A stretch of DNA of 37,411 nt from Nocardioides sp. Root682. GTDB lineage: Bacteria; Actinomycetota; Actinomycetes; Propionibacteriales; Nocardioidaceae. The translations under genes were made by a program, and so were the position numbers. Below the pieces are notes generated by a model that ran no database searches, was not told the origin of the DNA, and saw only the letters and a list, made by a program, of their open reading frames with translations. Positions 7,850 to 15,254 of this stretch are shown here, piece after piece; the first letter of the stretch is position 1, and the number at the start of each line of letters is the position of its first letter. Location of the stretch: contig NZ_LMHJ01000005.1 in the NCBI RefSeq assembly GCF_001427795.1, positions 5,782 to 43,192 of the forward strand, given 5' to 3'.

Positions 7850-8683
7850 TCAGGCTGGCAACGCAGTCAATGACGGGTCGTAGACAGCACGGCACCGCAC
7901 CGAGGCATCGCTGGCTGCGACGACGAGAGCCGCGTCCTCGACCCGGTTGTGCAGATCGATGGCGCCGCTGTCCGGTCCGTCCCTGTGCGCGTTGAGGAAG
8001 TCATAGAGCATCCAGTCCAACGCGCATGCCGCAGCCAGCTGGTCAGCCTGGGGTAGGTCGGCTGCGGCAATGGTGGCCCGCATCGCTGCACGGTGCTCAT
8101 CGACAGCCGCATCCTTGTTCACCCCCGAGCTGTCGTGCAGGAGCATGCTCAACGTGGCCGGTAGGCGGCGCCCGTCAGTCGTCCGCACCACCCAACGCGC
8201 TCCGGTCCAGGGCCGCTCGGGGTCTGCGACCACCAGGTCGCCGAAGCCACCGACCACTCCCACAGTCGGATCGTCGAGCGAGCCCTCGAGCGGAGCCGGC
8301 CCCAGGAGCCCGATCGGTTCGCGGGCAAGGATGCTGACCAGGGTCGCAGTCCCGATGATCTGACCCGCACGGACGTCGACCTGTCCGGCGGTGGCGGCCA
8401 CGGCGGCGGCGTACTCGTGGCAGAGCCGGTCGAGAGCCCTGTGGAGATCGCGCAGGATTCGATGCTCGTCCGGGCCGGGCCTACGTCCACCGCCGAGCAG
8501 TTCGCCGAGCTGGCCGGTGGCGATGATGAGCGCGTCGTCGAGCGCGGCGAGGTGGGTCGGCAGCAGACGCTCGGGTTCGTCGTCGACGGCGATGAGGTCG
8601 GTGAGCGAGATCGGCGCACCGGTGCTCGTACTCCAGTAGAACCCGGCTTGTCCTTCGTCCTGAACGATCCGTGGACGTGCCAC
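7850..8683 (-). CDS. Conserved-looking protein of unknown function in the hypAB group
   Basis: I do not recognise this 277-aa protein. It is soluble, with no signal peptide, membrane segments or obvious cofactor motifs. The first half is helical and Leu/Ala-rich (around LPTHLAALDDALIIATGQL and HRALDRLCHEYAAAVAA); the second half has Gly-rich segments (VGVVGGFGDLVVADPE) and a helical tail (ALDWMLYDFLNAHRDG). GTG 8683 is chosen because it follows the hypB stop by 5 nt; ATG 8743 is also in frame but would overlap hypB by 55 nt. Its position right after hypB suggests a role linked to the hydrogenase or its nickel supply; this is context only. Confidence 0.65.
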   Translation of the reverse strand: MARPRIVQDEGQAGFYWSTSTGAPISLTDLIAVDDEPERLLPTHLAALDDALIIATGQLGELLGGGRRPGPDEHRILRDLHRALDRLCHEYAAAVAATAGQVDVRAGQIIGTATLVSILAREPIGLLGPAPLEGSLDDPTVGVVGGFGDLVVADPERPWTGARWVVRTTDGRRLPATLSMLLHDSSGVNKDAAVDEHRAAMRATIAAADLPQADQLAAACALDWMLYDFLNAHRDGPDSGAIDLHNRVEDAALVVAASDASVRCRAVYDPSLTALPA

Positions 8684-8688
8684 CGCGC

Positions 8689-9525
8689 TCAGGCCCCGCT
8701 CGCGAGCGGTGCGGTCCGCGCGGCGGTGAGCCACTCTGTCCATGAGCCCAGGCCCTCCCCGGTCCGAGCGCTCAGCTCGATGACCTCGACGCCGGGGTTG
8801 ACCTGCACCAGATTGGCGCGGAACAGCCCGAGGTCGAAGTCGAGATGAGGCAGGAGATCCAACTTGTTGACCAGGACCACATCGACAGCCCGGAACATCA
8901 CCGGATACTTCAGTGGCTTCTCCTCGCCCTCGGTGATGGCGTAGACCATCACCGAGCGATGCGCACCGACGTCGAATTCTGCGGGGCACACCAGGTTGCC
9001 GACGTTCTCGACGAACAGCAGGTCGAGGTCAGCCAGGTCGAGGCGCTTCAGCGCGTCGGCCACCATCGGCGCGTCGAGATGACACTCGCCACCGAAGCCG
9101 TCGGCGGTGTTGAGCAGCGACACCCTGGCGCCAGCGGCCTTGAGGCGGTCGGCGTCGATGCTCGTCTCGATGTCACCTTCGATGATCCCGACGCGTTCGG
9201 GGGCGGCGAACGCTCCGAGCGTTCGTTCCAGGACCGTCGTCTTGCCTGCGCCCGGCGAGGACATCAGGTTGATCGTGAGCACCCCGGCGTCATCGAGAAG
9301 CTTGCGGTTCTCGGCCGCTCGGCGATCGTTCTCATCGAAGATCCGCTCGAGAACGACGATCCGGTCCGCCCCGGTTTCGTAGCCGGAGTGGTCGCCCAGC
9401 TCGTCGTGGTGGTGGTCGCCCAGCTCGTCGTGGTGGTGGTCGTGCGCCTCGTCGGAGTCGTGACCGTGTCCGTGCCCGTGTCCGTGTCCGTGCCCCGAGT
9501 CGTCGTGTCGGTGGAATCGTCCCAT
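8689..9525 (-). CDS. hypB: Hydrogenase maturation GTPase HypB with His-rich N-terminus
   Basis: GTPase that works with HypA to insert nickel into the hydrogenase large subunit. The 278-aa protein begins with a histidine-rich stretch (16 His in the first 46 residues), typical of HypB forms that also store nickel. The core has P-loop SPGAGKTT (residues 90-97), EGDIETSIDADR, the metal-site GGECHLDAPMV, FVENVGNLVCP and the NKLD guanine-binding motif. A good ribosome-binding site (GAGGAG) lies 8 nt upstream of ATG. It follows hypA by 12 nt. The His-rich region contains a perfect 24-bp tandem repeat. Confidence 0.96.
   Translation of the reverse strand: MGRFHRHDDSGHGHGHGHGHGHDSDEAHDHHHDELGDHHHDELGDHSGYETGADRIVVLERIFDENDRRAAENRKLLDDAGVLTINLMSSPGAGKTTVLERTLGAFAAPERVGIIEGDIETSIDADRLKAAGARVSLLNTADGFGGECHLDAPMVADALKRLDLADLDLLFVENVGNLVCPAEFDVGAHRSVMVYAITEGEEKPLKYPVMFRAVDVVLVNKLDLLPHLDFDLGLFRANLVQVNPGVEVIELSARTGEGLGSWTEWLTAARTAPLASGA
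9391..9438. repeat. Two perfect 24-bp tandem repeats inside hypB
   Basis: Positions 9391-9414 and 9415-9438 are identical. On the coding strand each unit encodes HHHDELGD. Just beyond, about 9464-9492 carries short GTGTCC/GTGCCC hexamer repeats that encode the Gly-His run. The arrangement looks like in-frame slippage expansion of the metal-binding tail. Confidence 0.9.
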
Positions 9526-9537
9526 GGTGAGTGCTCC

Positions 9538-9906
9538 TCAGGAGGCAGTACGACGGCCGGCAGGCGCCGGGTCGTCGAGGTCGATGGTGGTGATCAGGAA
9601 CTCTTCGCCGCTGACCAGGTCAAGGGGTGCGTCACCGCAGTGAACGCAGACCAGCATCAGTACCTGCTCCACCTCAGTGTCGCGACCGCACGCGCGGCAG
9701 GTGCCGACCACTGGCACGGACTCAACGACCAGTTCCGACCCGGCGAGCGGTCCGTCGACGGTGACAAGGCCCCAGCAGTAGGTGAGAGTTCCCGGCACCA
9801 CCTGCCGCAGCTTGCCGACCTTGAGATGGACGGCCGCCACGGTGCGGTCGGCCGCAGCCTCCGCGACCACCTGGTGGATGGATCGGCACAGGGACAGTTC
9901 GTGCAT
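9538..9906 (-). CDS. hypA: Hydrogenase nickel insertion protein HypA
   Basis: Small 122-aa metallochaperone that delivers nickel with HypB. It begins MHEL, giving the N-terminal His2 nickel ligand. A zinc site is formed by CRAC and CVHC in the second half. It lies between the araC-type regulator and hypB, reading the same way, 12 nt from hypB. GAGGAG lies a few nt before ATG 9906. Confidence 0.95.
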   Translation of the reverse strand: MHELSLCRSIHQVVAEAAADRTVAAVHLKVGKLRQVVPGTLTYCWGLVTVDGPLAGSELVVESVPVVGTCRACGRDTEVEQVLMLVCVHCGDAPLDLVSGEEFLITTIDLDDPAPAGRRTAS

Positions 9907-9924
9907 GCTGATTGCTCCTCGGGG

Positions 9925-10986
9925 TCAACGCCGAAGCGTCTGGGAAGGGGATTCGCCGAATCGTTTCCGGTAGGCCGCGGAAAAGTTGCCGAGGTGGTTG
10001 AAGCCCCATCTCTCGGCTACGTCGGTGACGGTCACTCCGTCGCGCGGCAGGGCGTCGGCAAGCTGGTTCCGTGCCCGCTCGAGCCGGCGGTCGCGTACGT
10101 AGTTCATCGGCGTGGTGTGGAGGTCATCGTGAAAGGCCTGCTGGATGGAGCGCACGCTGCGGCTGGTGTAGACGGCGATGTCGCGCAGCGTGATGGGGTC
10201 CGCGAGGTGCTCCTCGATGAAGTTGACCGCCGTGCGAACGGCGGCACGCCCTCCCGTGTGAGACACCCCGGTGAGGTCGTGATGCATGTTCGAGTCCTGC
10301 ACCCACAGGATCGAGGAGATGACCAGCTCCTCGAGTGGGCCCGCACCGATCCCTTGCTGGATCAGTGAGTCCGGCGTCATCACCTCGCTGGAGAGCAACT
10401 GGATCGCACCATGCCAACGCACTGCGGGATCGGTCGTCAACAACATCTCGGGTTCGAACCGCACGGGCCGGTCCACGCTGCGCCCCAGCATCCGTGAGAG
10501 CTGGCGCAGCAGCGCGGCCACCTCAATGCGCACGATCAACAAGGGTGTGTCGTAGGCGAGCTCGAGCTTCAGGTTCGTGCGTGGGTTCACCACGACGGCC
10601 TGGTAGGTCAGACCGGTGACCGTGGCGCCGTCGTACTTGCACTCCATGAGGCCGGTCGTGGGCATCAGTACGGTGTAGTGGTCGCCGGTGGCGCCGAAGT
10701 CGAGGTCTGCGGCGTGGTGGTAGTCGAGGTGGGCGAGCGTCACGTCGCGCAGCCGGATCGCATGCAGCGATGCCTGGAACGGCTTCTCTGCGGTGTCGTC
10801 GTGAACCGTGAGCTGATGTTGCCCGAGCAGGTAACCAGCGAGCGTCTCGGCCTCGTCCCGGTCACCGGTGCAGAACACCTCTGCGCCGGCGAGTGCAGTC
10901 GGCACACCCCGCGAACGGATGCGTCGGCGAACCGGCATCGTCGTCCGGGAGGTGTTGATGAAGCCGAGCTTCGCCAATCGGGTCAC
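9925..10986 (-). CDS. AraC/XylS-family transcriptional regulator
   Basis: A 353-aa regulator. The C-terminal 100 residues form a double helix-turn-helix AraC domain (ITLRDIAVYTSRSVRSIQQAF, then VTVTDVAERWGFNHLGNFSAAYRKRFGESPSQTLR). The N-terminal two thirds resemble the cupin-like sensing domain of XylS/FeaR-type members, for which I cannot name a ligand. The start at GTG 10986 has no close ribosome-binding site; ATG 10938 (MPVRRR) is an alternative. It is divergent from the hydrogenase operon, heads the hypAB group, and the shared intergenic region has direct repeats resembling XylS boxes. Control of the hydrogenase genes is therefore likely. Confidence 0.88.
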   Translation of the reverse strand: MTRLAKLGFINTSRTTMPVRRRIRSRGVPTALAGAEVFCTGDRDEAETLAGYLLGQHQLTVHDDTAEKPFQASLHAIRLRDVTLAHLDYHHAADLDFGATGDHYTVLMPTTGLMECKYDGATVTGLTYQAVVVNPRTNLKLELAYDTPLLIVRIEVAALLRQLSRMLGRSVDRPVRFEPEMLLTTDPAVRWHGAIQLLSSEVMTPDSLIQQGIGAGPLEELVISSILWVQDSNMHHDLTGVSHTGGRAAVRTAVNFIEEHLADPITLRDIAVYTSRSVRSIQQAFHDDLHTTPMNYVRDRRLERARNQLADALPRDGVTVTDVAERWGFNHLGNFSAAYRKRFGESPSQTLRR

Positions 10987-11000
10987 ATTTCAGATTGTGA
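10983..11000. repeat. Palindrome TCACA-N8-TGTGA at the araC-type gene start
   Basis: TCACA (10983-10987) and TGTGA (10996-11000) with an 8-nt spacer, overlapping the GTG start at 10984-10986. Followed by the inverted repeat AGGGG (11000-11004), TCCAG, CCCCT (11010-11014). It could be an autoregulatory operator or a leader structure. The half-sites are in the opposite order to a CRP site. Confidence 0.4.
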
Positions 11001-11039
11001 GGGGTCCAGCCCCTTCTTGTGCGCACTCGTGACCACAAC

Positions 11040-11159
11040 TCTGCGCGAATTGGATAGTCAGTGCGCATCCCTGCCCTTTTGGGGTCCCGGGGGAGGACAG
11101 TTGCGTCTGGGCGTCAGATGTTCTGCGCGAATCGGATTTCGCTTGCGCTGATTCGATAG
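11040..11159 (+). promoter_or_regulatory. Three copies of a XylS-like 16-bp operator motif
   Basis: Copy 1, 11042-11057: TGCGCGAATTGGATAG. Copy 2, 11124-11139: TGCGCGAATCGGATTT. Copy 3, 11144-11159: TGCGCTGATTCGATAG (13 of 16 match copy 1). The pattern TGCG-N6-GGATA in copies 1 and 2 resembles the XylS box TGCA-N6-GGNTA. Copies 2 and 3 are 20 bp apart, about two helical turns, similar to the paired XylS sites; copy 1 is 82 bp further upstream. The adjacent AraC/XylS-type regulator is the natural candidate to bind here. Confidence 0.65.
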
Positions 11160-11186
11160 CACGCCCGGGTCCTTGGTTCCTATCGT
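11158..11186 (+). promoter_or_regulatory. Candidate promoter of the hydrogenase operon
   Basis: A -10 like hexamer TATCGT (11181-11186) lies 17 bp after the hexamer at 11158-11163, which overlaps the last two bases of operator copy 3. In XylS-activated promoters the proximal site overlaps the -35 in this way, and a poor -35 (AGCACG here) is expected for an activator-dependent promoter. An inverted repeat, GTGATG (11185-11190) and CATCAC (11198-11203), covers the predicted start of transcription. The leader would be about 58 nt. Confidence 0.4.
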
Positions 11187-11250
11187 GATGGGACGTTCAT
11201 CACATCAAGCCGGGACTTTGTACCCGGAACCACAACTCCGAGGAGCGCGC

Positions 11251-11790
11251 ATGACCGCACCGACAACGGTTCATCAGCAGGCTTCGCTCGACTCGTTGAT
11301 GGAGCGTCTCGACGAGCCTCAGGTGGCCGCCGCCCTGACGAACCTGCTCGACCACGCGGACCTGCTGGCCATCCTCATCGTCGGCCTCGACGGCCTCGTC
11401 GGACGCAGCGAGACCATCGGCGCAGCCCTGGCCGAGGCGATCACCGATCTCCGGGGAGTCGCCAGCAGTGGCAACGGTGACGTGGTCGCGAGCCTCGGAG
11501 CCCTGTCGGGCGTCCTTCCCAAGCTCGCGCCGATGATCACCGACATCATCGAGTCAGGGCTCATCGACCACGTCATCGACTCCGGGATCACCGACCCGGC
11601 CATGATCATCGAGATCTCTCGCATCGGCCGTGGCCTGACCGGCGGTGCAGCATCCGCCAAGACGGATCCCATCCAGGTCAACGGCCTCTTCTCGGCGATG
11701 AAGCTCCTCAAAGACCCCGACATCCAGCGGGCGGTCAGCTACTTCGCTGCCGTTGCCAAGTCCATCGGCGTCGAGCTCGCCAAGAGCTGA
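11251..11790 (+). CDS. DUF1641 family protein, first gene of the hydrogenase operon
   Basis: A 179-aa soluble helical protein resembling the DUF1641 family, seen beside formate dehydrogenases and some hydrogenases; its function is not known. Hydrophobic helical segments include ALTNLLDHADLLAILIVGLD and a Gly/Leu-rich stretch, GALSGVLPKLAPMITDIIE. ATG 11251 follows CGAGGAG by a good spacing; an in-frame ATG at 11173 would add 26 residues from the promoter leader and is rejected. It ends 25 nt before the small-subunit gene. A role in assembly or electron-transfer coupling of the hydrogenase is possible from context. Confidence 0.72.
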   Translation: MTAPTTVHQQASLDSLMERLDEPQVAAALTNLLDHADLLAILIVGLDGLVGRSETIGAALAEAITDLRGVASSGNGDVVASLGALSGVLPKLAPMITDIIESGLIDHVIDSGITDPAMIIEISRIGRGLTGGAASAKTDPIQVNGLFSAMKLLKDPDIQRAVSYFAAVAKSIGVELAKS

Positions 11791-11815
11791 CCCCCAGAGA
11801 AAGGCAGAAACACCG

Positions 11816-12775
11816 ATGTCCTCAGTCCTTTGGCTCCAGGGCGGTGCTTGCTCCGGCAACACCATGTCCTTCTTGAACGCAGAGGAGCCGAACGTCGTCG
11901 ACCTGATCGTCGACTTCGGACTCGAACTCCTCTGGCACCCGTCCCTCGGCCTCGAGCTCGGCGCCCAGGCGCAGAAGATCTTCTGGGACTGCGCCAACGG
12001 CGACCGCCCCCTCGACATCTTCGTCTTCGAAGGCACTGTGATCGAGAAGGAGGGCTATGACGTCTTCGCAGAGCGCGAGATGAAGGACTGGGTCACTGAC
12101 CTGGCCAACGCGGCGTCGATCGTCGTTGCCATCGGTGACTGCGCGTGCTGGGGCGGGATCCCGGCCATGGAGCCGAACCCCTCGCAGTCGACCGGCCTTC
12201 AGTTCCACAAGCGTGACAAGGGTGGCTTCCTCGGCCCGGACTGGACTTCGAAGGCCGGCCTGCCGGTTATCAACATTCCGGGATGTCCGTCCCACCCGGA
12301 CTGGATCACGCAGATCATCGTTGCGCTCGCCACTGGCCGCACCGCCGACATTGCCCTGGACGACCTGCACCGCCCGCAGACCTTCTTCAAGACCTTCACC
12401 CAGACGGGCTGCACCCGGGTGCAGTTCTTCGACTACAAGCAGTCGACGGTCAGCTTCGGTGAAGGCACCCGCACCGGATGTCTCTTCTATGAGTTCGGCT
12501 GCCGAGGCCCGATGACCCACAGCCCGTGCAACCGGATCCTGTGGAACCGGCAGTCGAGCAAGACGCGTGCCGGCATGCCGTGCCTGGGGTGCACGGAGCC
12601 GGAGTTCCCGTTCTTCGACCTGAACAAGGGAACGGTCTTCAAGACCCAGAAGATCTCTGGCGTCATCCCCAAGGAAGTGCCGGAAGGCGCCGACCACCTC
12701 ACCTACATGGCCCAGGCCTCCGCCGCTCGGATCGCTGCGCCGCAGTGGTCCAAGGAAGACATGTTCGTCGTCTGA
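11816..12775 (+). CDS. hhyS: [NiFe]-hydrogenase small subunit, group 1h (actinobacterial type)
   Basis: Electron-transfer subunit of a high-affinity, O2-tolerant uptake hydrogenase, 319 aa. It lacks the Tat signal peptide of classical group 1 enzymes, which points to a cytoplasmic location. Iron-sulfur ligand regions are visible: GACSGN (Cys12, with Asn15 where most families have the second Cys), GDCACWGG (109/111), PGCPSHPDW (157), TGC (199), GCLFYEFGC (222/229) and PCLGC (256/259). A reduced proximal Cys set with an Asp ligand is known for this hydrogenase type. ATG 11816 follows AGAAAGG; an upstream in-frame start at 11753 lies inside the previous gene. It is followed 19 nt later by the large subunit. 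Confidence 0.95.
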   Translation: MSSVLWLQGGACSGNTMSFLNAEEPNVVDLIVDFGLELLWHPSLGLELGAQAQKIFWDCANGDRPLDIFVFEGTVIEKEGYDVFAEREMKDWVTDLANAASIVVAIGDCACWGGIPAMEPNPSQSTGLQFHKRDKGGFLGPDWTSKAGLPVINIPGCPSHPDWITQIIVALATGRTADIALDDLHRPQTFFKTFTQTGCTRVQFFDYKQSTVSFGEGTRTGCLFYEFGCRGPMTHSPCNRILWNRQSSKTRAGMPCLGCTEPEFPFFDLNKGTVFKTQKISGVIPKEVPEGADHLTYMAQASAARIAAPQWSKEDMFVV

Positions 12776-12794
12776 CGAGAAAGAGACGTTCCCA

Positions 12795-14402
12795 ATGACC
12801 AGCACCGACCTTTTCGTCAGTCCCCTCGGCCGAGTCGAGGGCGACCTCGACGTCCGCGTCACCATCACCGACGGCGTCGTCACCGATGCCTGGACCGAGG
12901 CCGCGATGTTCCGCGGCTTCGAGATGATCCTCAAGGGCAAGGACCCGCAGGCCGGCCTCATCGTCACTCCGCGCATCTGCGGAATCTGCGGTGGCAGCCA
13001 CCTGTACAAGGCCTGTTACGCCCTCGACACGGCGTGGAAGACCCACGTCCCGGAGAACGCCACACTGGTGCGCAACATCGCCCAGGCATGCGAGACCCTC
13101 CAGTCGATTCCGCGCTACTTCTACGCACTGTTCGCCGTCGACCTCGTCAACAAGAACTACGCCAAGTCGAAGCTGTACGACGAGTGCGTCCGCCGGTTCG
13201 CGCCGTACGTCGGTACGGCCTACCAGAAGGGCGTCGTCCTCTCGAACAAGCCTGTCGAGGTCTACGCGTTGTTCGGCGGTCAGTGGCCGCACAGCTCCTT
13301 CATGGTGCCGGGTGGGGTCATGAGCGCACCGTCGCTCGTGGACATCACCCGTGCGACGGCGATCCTGAACCATTGGAGGGACAACTGGCTCGAGGCCGAG
13401 TGGCTGGGCTGCTCGATCGACAGGTGGCTGGAGGTCCAGACCTGGGAGGACATGCTCGCCTGGGTCGAGGAGAACGAGTCGCAGTACAACTCCGACTGCG
13501 GCTTCTTCATCCGTTTCTGCCTCGACGTGGGCTTGCACAAGTACGGCGGCGGCGTCGGAAACTTCATCGCTTCCGGCACGTACTTCGAGCCGTCGCTCTA
13601 CGACCACCCCACGCCGGAGGGTCGCAATGCTGCGCTGATCGGCCGATCGGGCATCTACGCCGACGGCAAGCACTACGAGTACGACCACCTTCGGGTCTCC
13701 GAGGACGTGTCCCACTCGTACTTCAAGGGTGACCGCCCCCTGCACCCGTGGGAGGGCGAGACCATCCCGCTGGACGTGGCGGAAGCGCGGAAGGCGGGCA
13801 AGTACTCGTGGGCGAAGTCTCCGCGGTACGACGTCCCCGACCTCGGCCGGGTCCCGCTCGAGGCCGGCCCACTGGCCCGCCGGATGGCGGCTGGCAACCC
13901 GGACCGCGCAGCGCACCAGGACTACGACCCGCTGTTCATCGACATGATGGCCAAGCTCGGGCCGTCCGTCTTCGTCCGGCAGATGGCGCGGATGCACGAG
14001 GCCCCGAAGTACCTCAAGTGGGTCATGGACTGGCTGTCGAAGATCGACCTCCACGGCTCCTTCTACACCAAGCCGGAAGAGCCGTCGTCGGGCAAGGGCT
14101 TCGGCGCCACCGAGGCGGCGCGCGGAAGTCTCCAGGACTGGATCGTGATCGAGGACGGAAAGATCGAGAACTACCAGGTCGTCACGCCGACCGCCTGGAA
14201 CATCGGTCCTCGCGACTCGAACTCGACGAGTGGGCCCATCGAGTCGGCACTGATCGGTTCGCCGATCGTCGACATCGAAGACCCGGTCGAGCTGGGTCAC
14301 GTCGCCCGATCGTTCGACTCCTGCCTGGTGTGCACCGTTCACGCCTACGATGGCAAGACCGGCCGTGAACTGAACAAGTTCGTCGTCAACGGCATGGTCT
14401 AG
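12795..14402 (+). CDS. hhyL: [NiFe]-hydrogenase large subunit, group 1h (actinobacterial type)
   Basis: Carries the NiFe(CN)2CO centre that splits H2. 535 aa. N-terminal ligand motif RICGICGGSH (Cys62, Cys65), preceded by PLGRVEGD with the conserved Glu. The C-terminal motif is DSCLVCTVH (Cys510, Cys513), where most groups have DPCxxC. The His is followed by 19 residues, presumably removed by the endopeptidase encoded next. The many aromatic and charged segments between are typical of the actinobacterial group, used for oxidation of atmospheric H2. The start is at ATG 12795 after AGAAAGAG. Confidence 0.96.
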   Translation: MTSTDLFVSPLGRVEGDLDVRVTITDGVVTDAWTEAAMFRGFEMILKGKDPQAGLIVTPRICGICGGSHLYKACYALDTAWKTHVPENATLVRNIAQACETLQSIPRYFYALFAVDLVNKNYAKSKLYDECVRRFAPYVGTAYQKGVVLSNKPVEVYALFGGQWPHSSFMVPGGVMSAPSLVDITRATAILNHWRDNWLEAEWLGCSIDRWLEVQTWEDMLAWVEENESQYNSDCGFFIRFCLDVGLHKYGGGVGNFIASGTYFEPSLYDHPTPEGRNAALIGRSGIYADGKHYEYDHLRVSEDVSHSYFKGDRPLHPWEGETIPLDVAEARKAGKYSWAKSPRYDVPDLGRVPLEAGPLARRMAAGNPDRAAHQDYDPLFIDMMAKLGPSVFVRQMARMHEAPKYLKWVMDWLSKIDLHGSFYTKPEEPSSGKGFGATEAARGSLQDWIVIEDGKIENYQVVTPTAWNIGPRDSNSTSGPIESALIGSPIVDIEDPVELGHVARSFDSCLVCTVHAYDGKTGRELNKFVVNGMV

Positions 14403-14418
14403 GAGGTCGACCTCTGCC

Positions 14419-15222
14419 ATGACCGACATGCTGCCCCACGAGCTGCTGAGCGACGAGTTCGCTCCGCCGCCGTGCGACTTGCTGGTGATGGGCTGCGGCA
14501 ACATCCTGCGCGGTGACGATGCGCTCGGGCCGCTACTCATCCGCCGGTTGTTCGCGCAGGGCGTGCCCCAAGGGGTGCGCCTCGTCGACGGGGGTACGGC
14601 GGGCATGGACGTCGCGTTCCAGATGCAAGGAGCGGCCCGCGTCGTCATCATCGATGCGGCCGTCTCCGGCCATCCTCCCGGCACCCTGTTCCGGGTGCCG
14701 GGAGAGGAGCTCGCGGCGCTGCCGCCAGCCTCGGGCCTGCACACGCATTCGTTCCGTTGGGACCATGCGCTCTCCTTCGGTCGGTGGCTGCTGGGACCCA
14801 AGTGCCCGACAGATGTCACGGTGTTCCTGGTCGAGGTCAAGGACGTCGCGCCGGGGGAGGAGCTCTCGCCCGAGGCGATGGCGGGGATGGACGCGGTCAT
14901 CGGCCTGTTGCGCAAGGAGTACTTCCCCGCGCCCGAGGTCGAGACGGTCGAAGTCACCTCAGGCGGATACCTGCACCTTGGTGCAGAACTGGTGGCCCGC
15001 TACTTCCCTTCGGGAGTCGTTGGAGCGATGCGAGACGGCGAGGGCATCTATCTCGTCCCGATCCGCAGCGGAGCCAACGGTGGACATCTCCTGAAGTATC
15101 GGAACACCCACGGCGACAGGGCCCTGTTGCTGCGCGAGATCCTCGACACCAACCCGTCGCCGGGCCCGAAGGCCATTCACTGGGATGTGCAGCGTGGGGC
15201 GCTGGCGGTGCGCTTTGAGTGA
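14419..15222 (+). CDS. Hydrogenase maturation endopeptidase with an extra C-terminal domain
   Basis: Nickel-dependent protease that trims the large-subunit C-terminus as the last maturation step. Residues about 20-165 match the HyaD/HybD-type family: MGCGNILRGDDALG with the metal-binding Asp34, VDGGTAGMDV, and a histidine in LHTHSF. The usual family length is about 150-200 aa; this one has 267. The added 90 residues (from about VEVTSGGYLHLG to the end) form an independent, beta-looking segment ending KAIHWDVQRGALAVRF that I do not recognise. AGGAGGT lies before ATG 14419; the gap to hhyL is 16 nt. Confidence 0.88.
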   Translation: MTDMLPHELLSDEFAPPPCDLLVMGCGNILRGDDALGPLLIRRLFAQGVPQGVRLVDGGTAGMDVAFQMQGAARVVIIDAAVSGHPPGTLFRVPGEELAALPPASGLHTHSFRWDHALSFGRWLLGPKCPTDVTVFLVEVKDVAPGEELSPEAMAGMDAVIGLLRKEYFPAPEVETVEVTSGGYLHLGAELVARYFPSGVVGAMRDGEGIYLVPIRSGANGGHLLKYRNTHGDRALLLREILDTNPSPGPKAIHWDVQRGALAVRFE

Positions 15223-15254
15223 CCAGGCGCCGTGTTCGAGGCGGAGGAGGTGCG

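Noticed and set aside
9391..9495. Short repeats considered as a CRISPR or regulatory repeat array
   Set aside because: They are in-frame codon repeats of the HypB His-rich tail, with no spacers.
8845..10368. A 507-codon plus-strand open frame across hypB, hypA and part of the regulator gene
   Set aside because: It runs antisense through three clear genes and has low-complexity Val runs from the His-rich hypB tail.
10983..11000. CRP/FNR-like site at the regulator gene start
   Set aside because: The half-sites are in reversed order (TCACA first, then TGTGA) with an 8-nt spacer, which does not match the CRP consensus.
11753..11815. N-terminal extension of the small subunit that might be a signal peptide
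   Set aside because: It lies inside the preceding gene, lacks a twin-arginine motif and hydrophobic segment, and a good start exists at 11816.
12699..14957. A 752-codon open frame on the minus strand over the hydrogenase large subunit
   Set aside because: It is antisense to hhyL, an unmistakable gene; its composition (Arg, Val, Asp and Gly rich) is a shadow of high-GC third positions, with no family motif.
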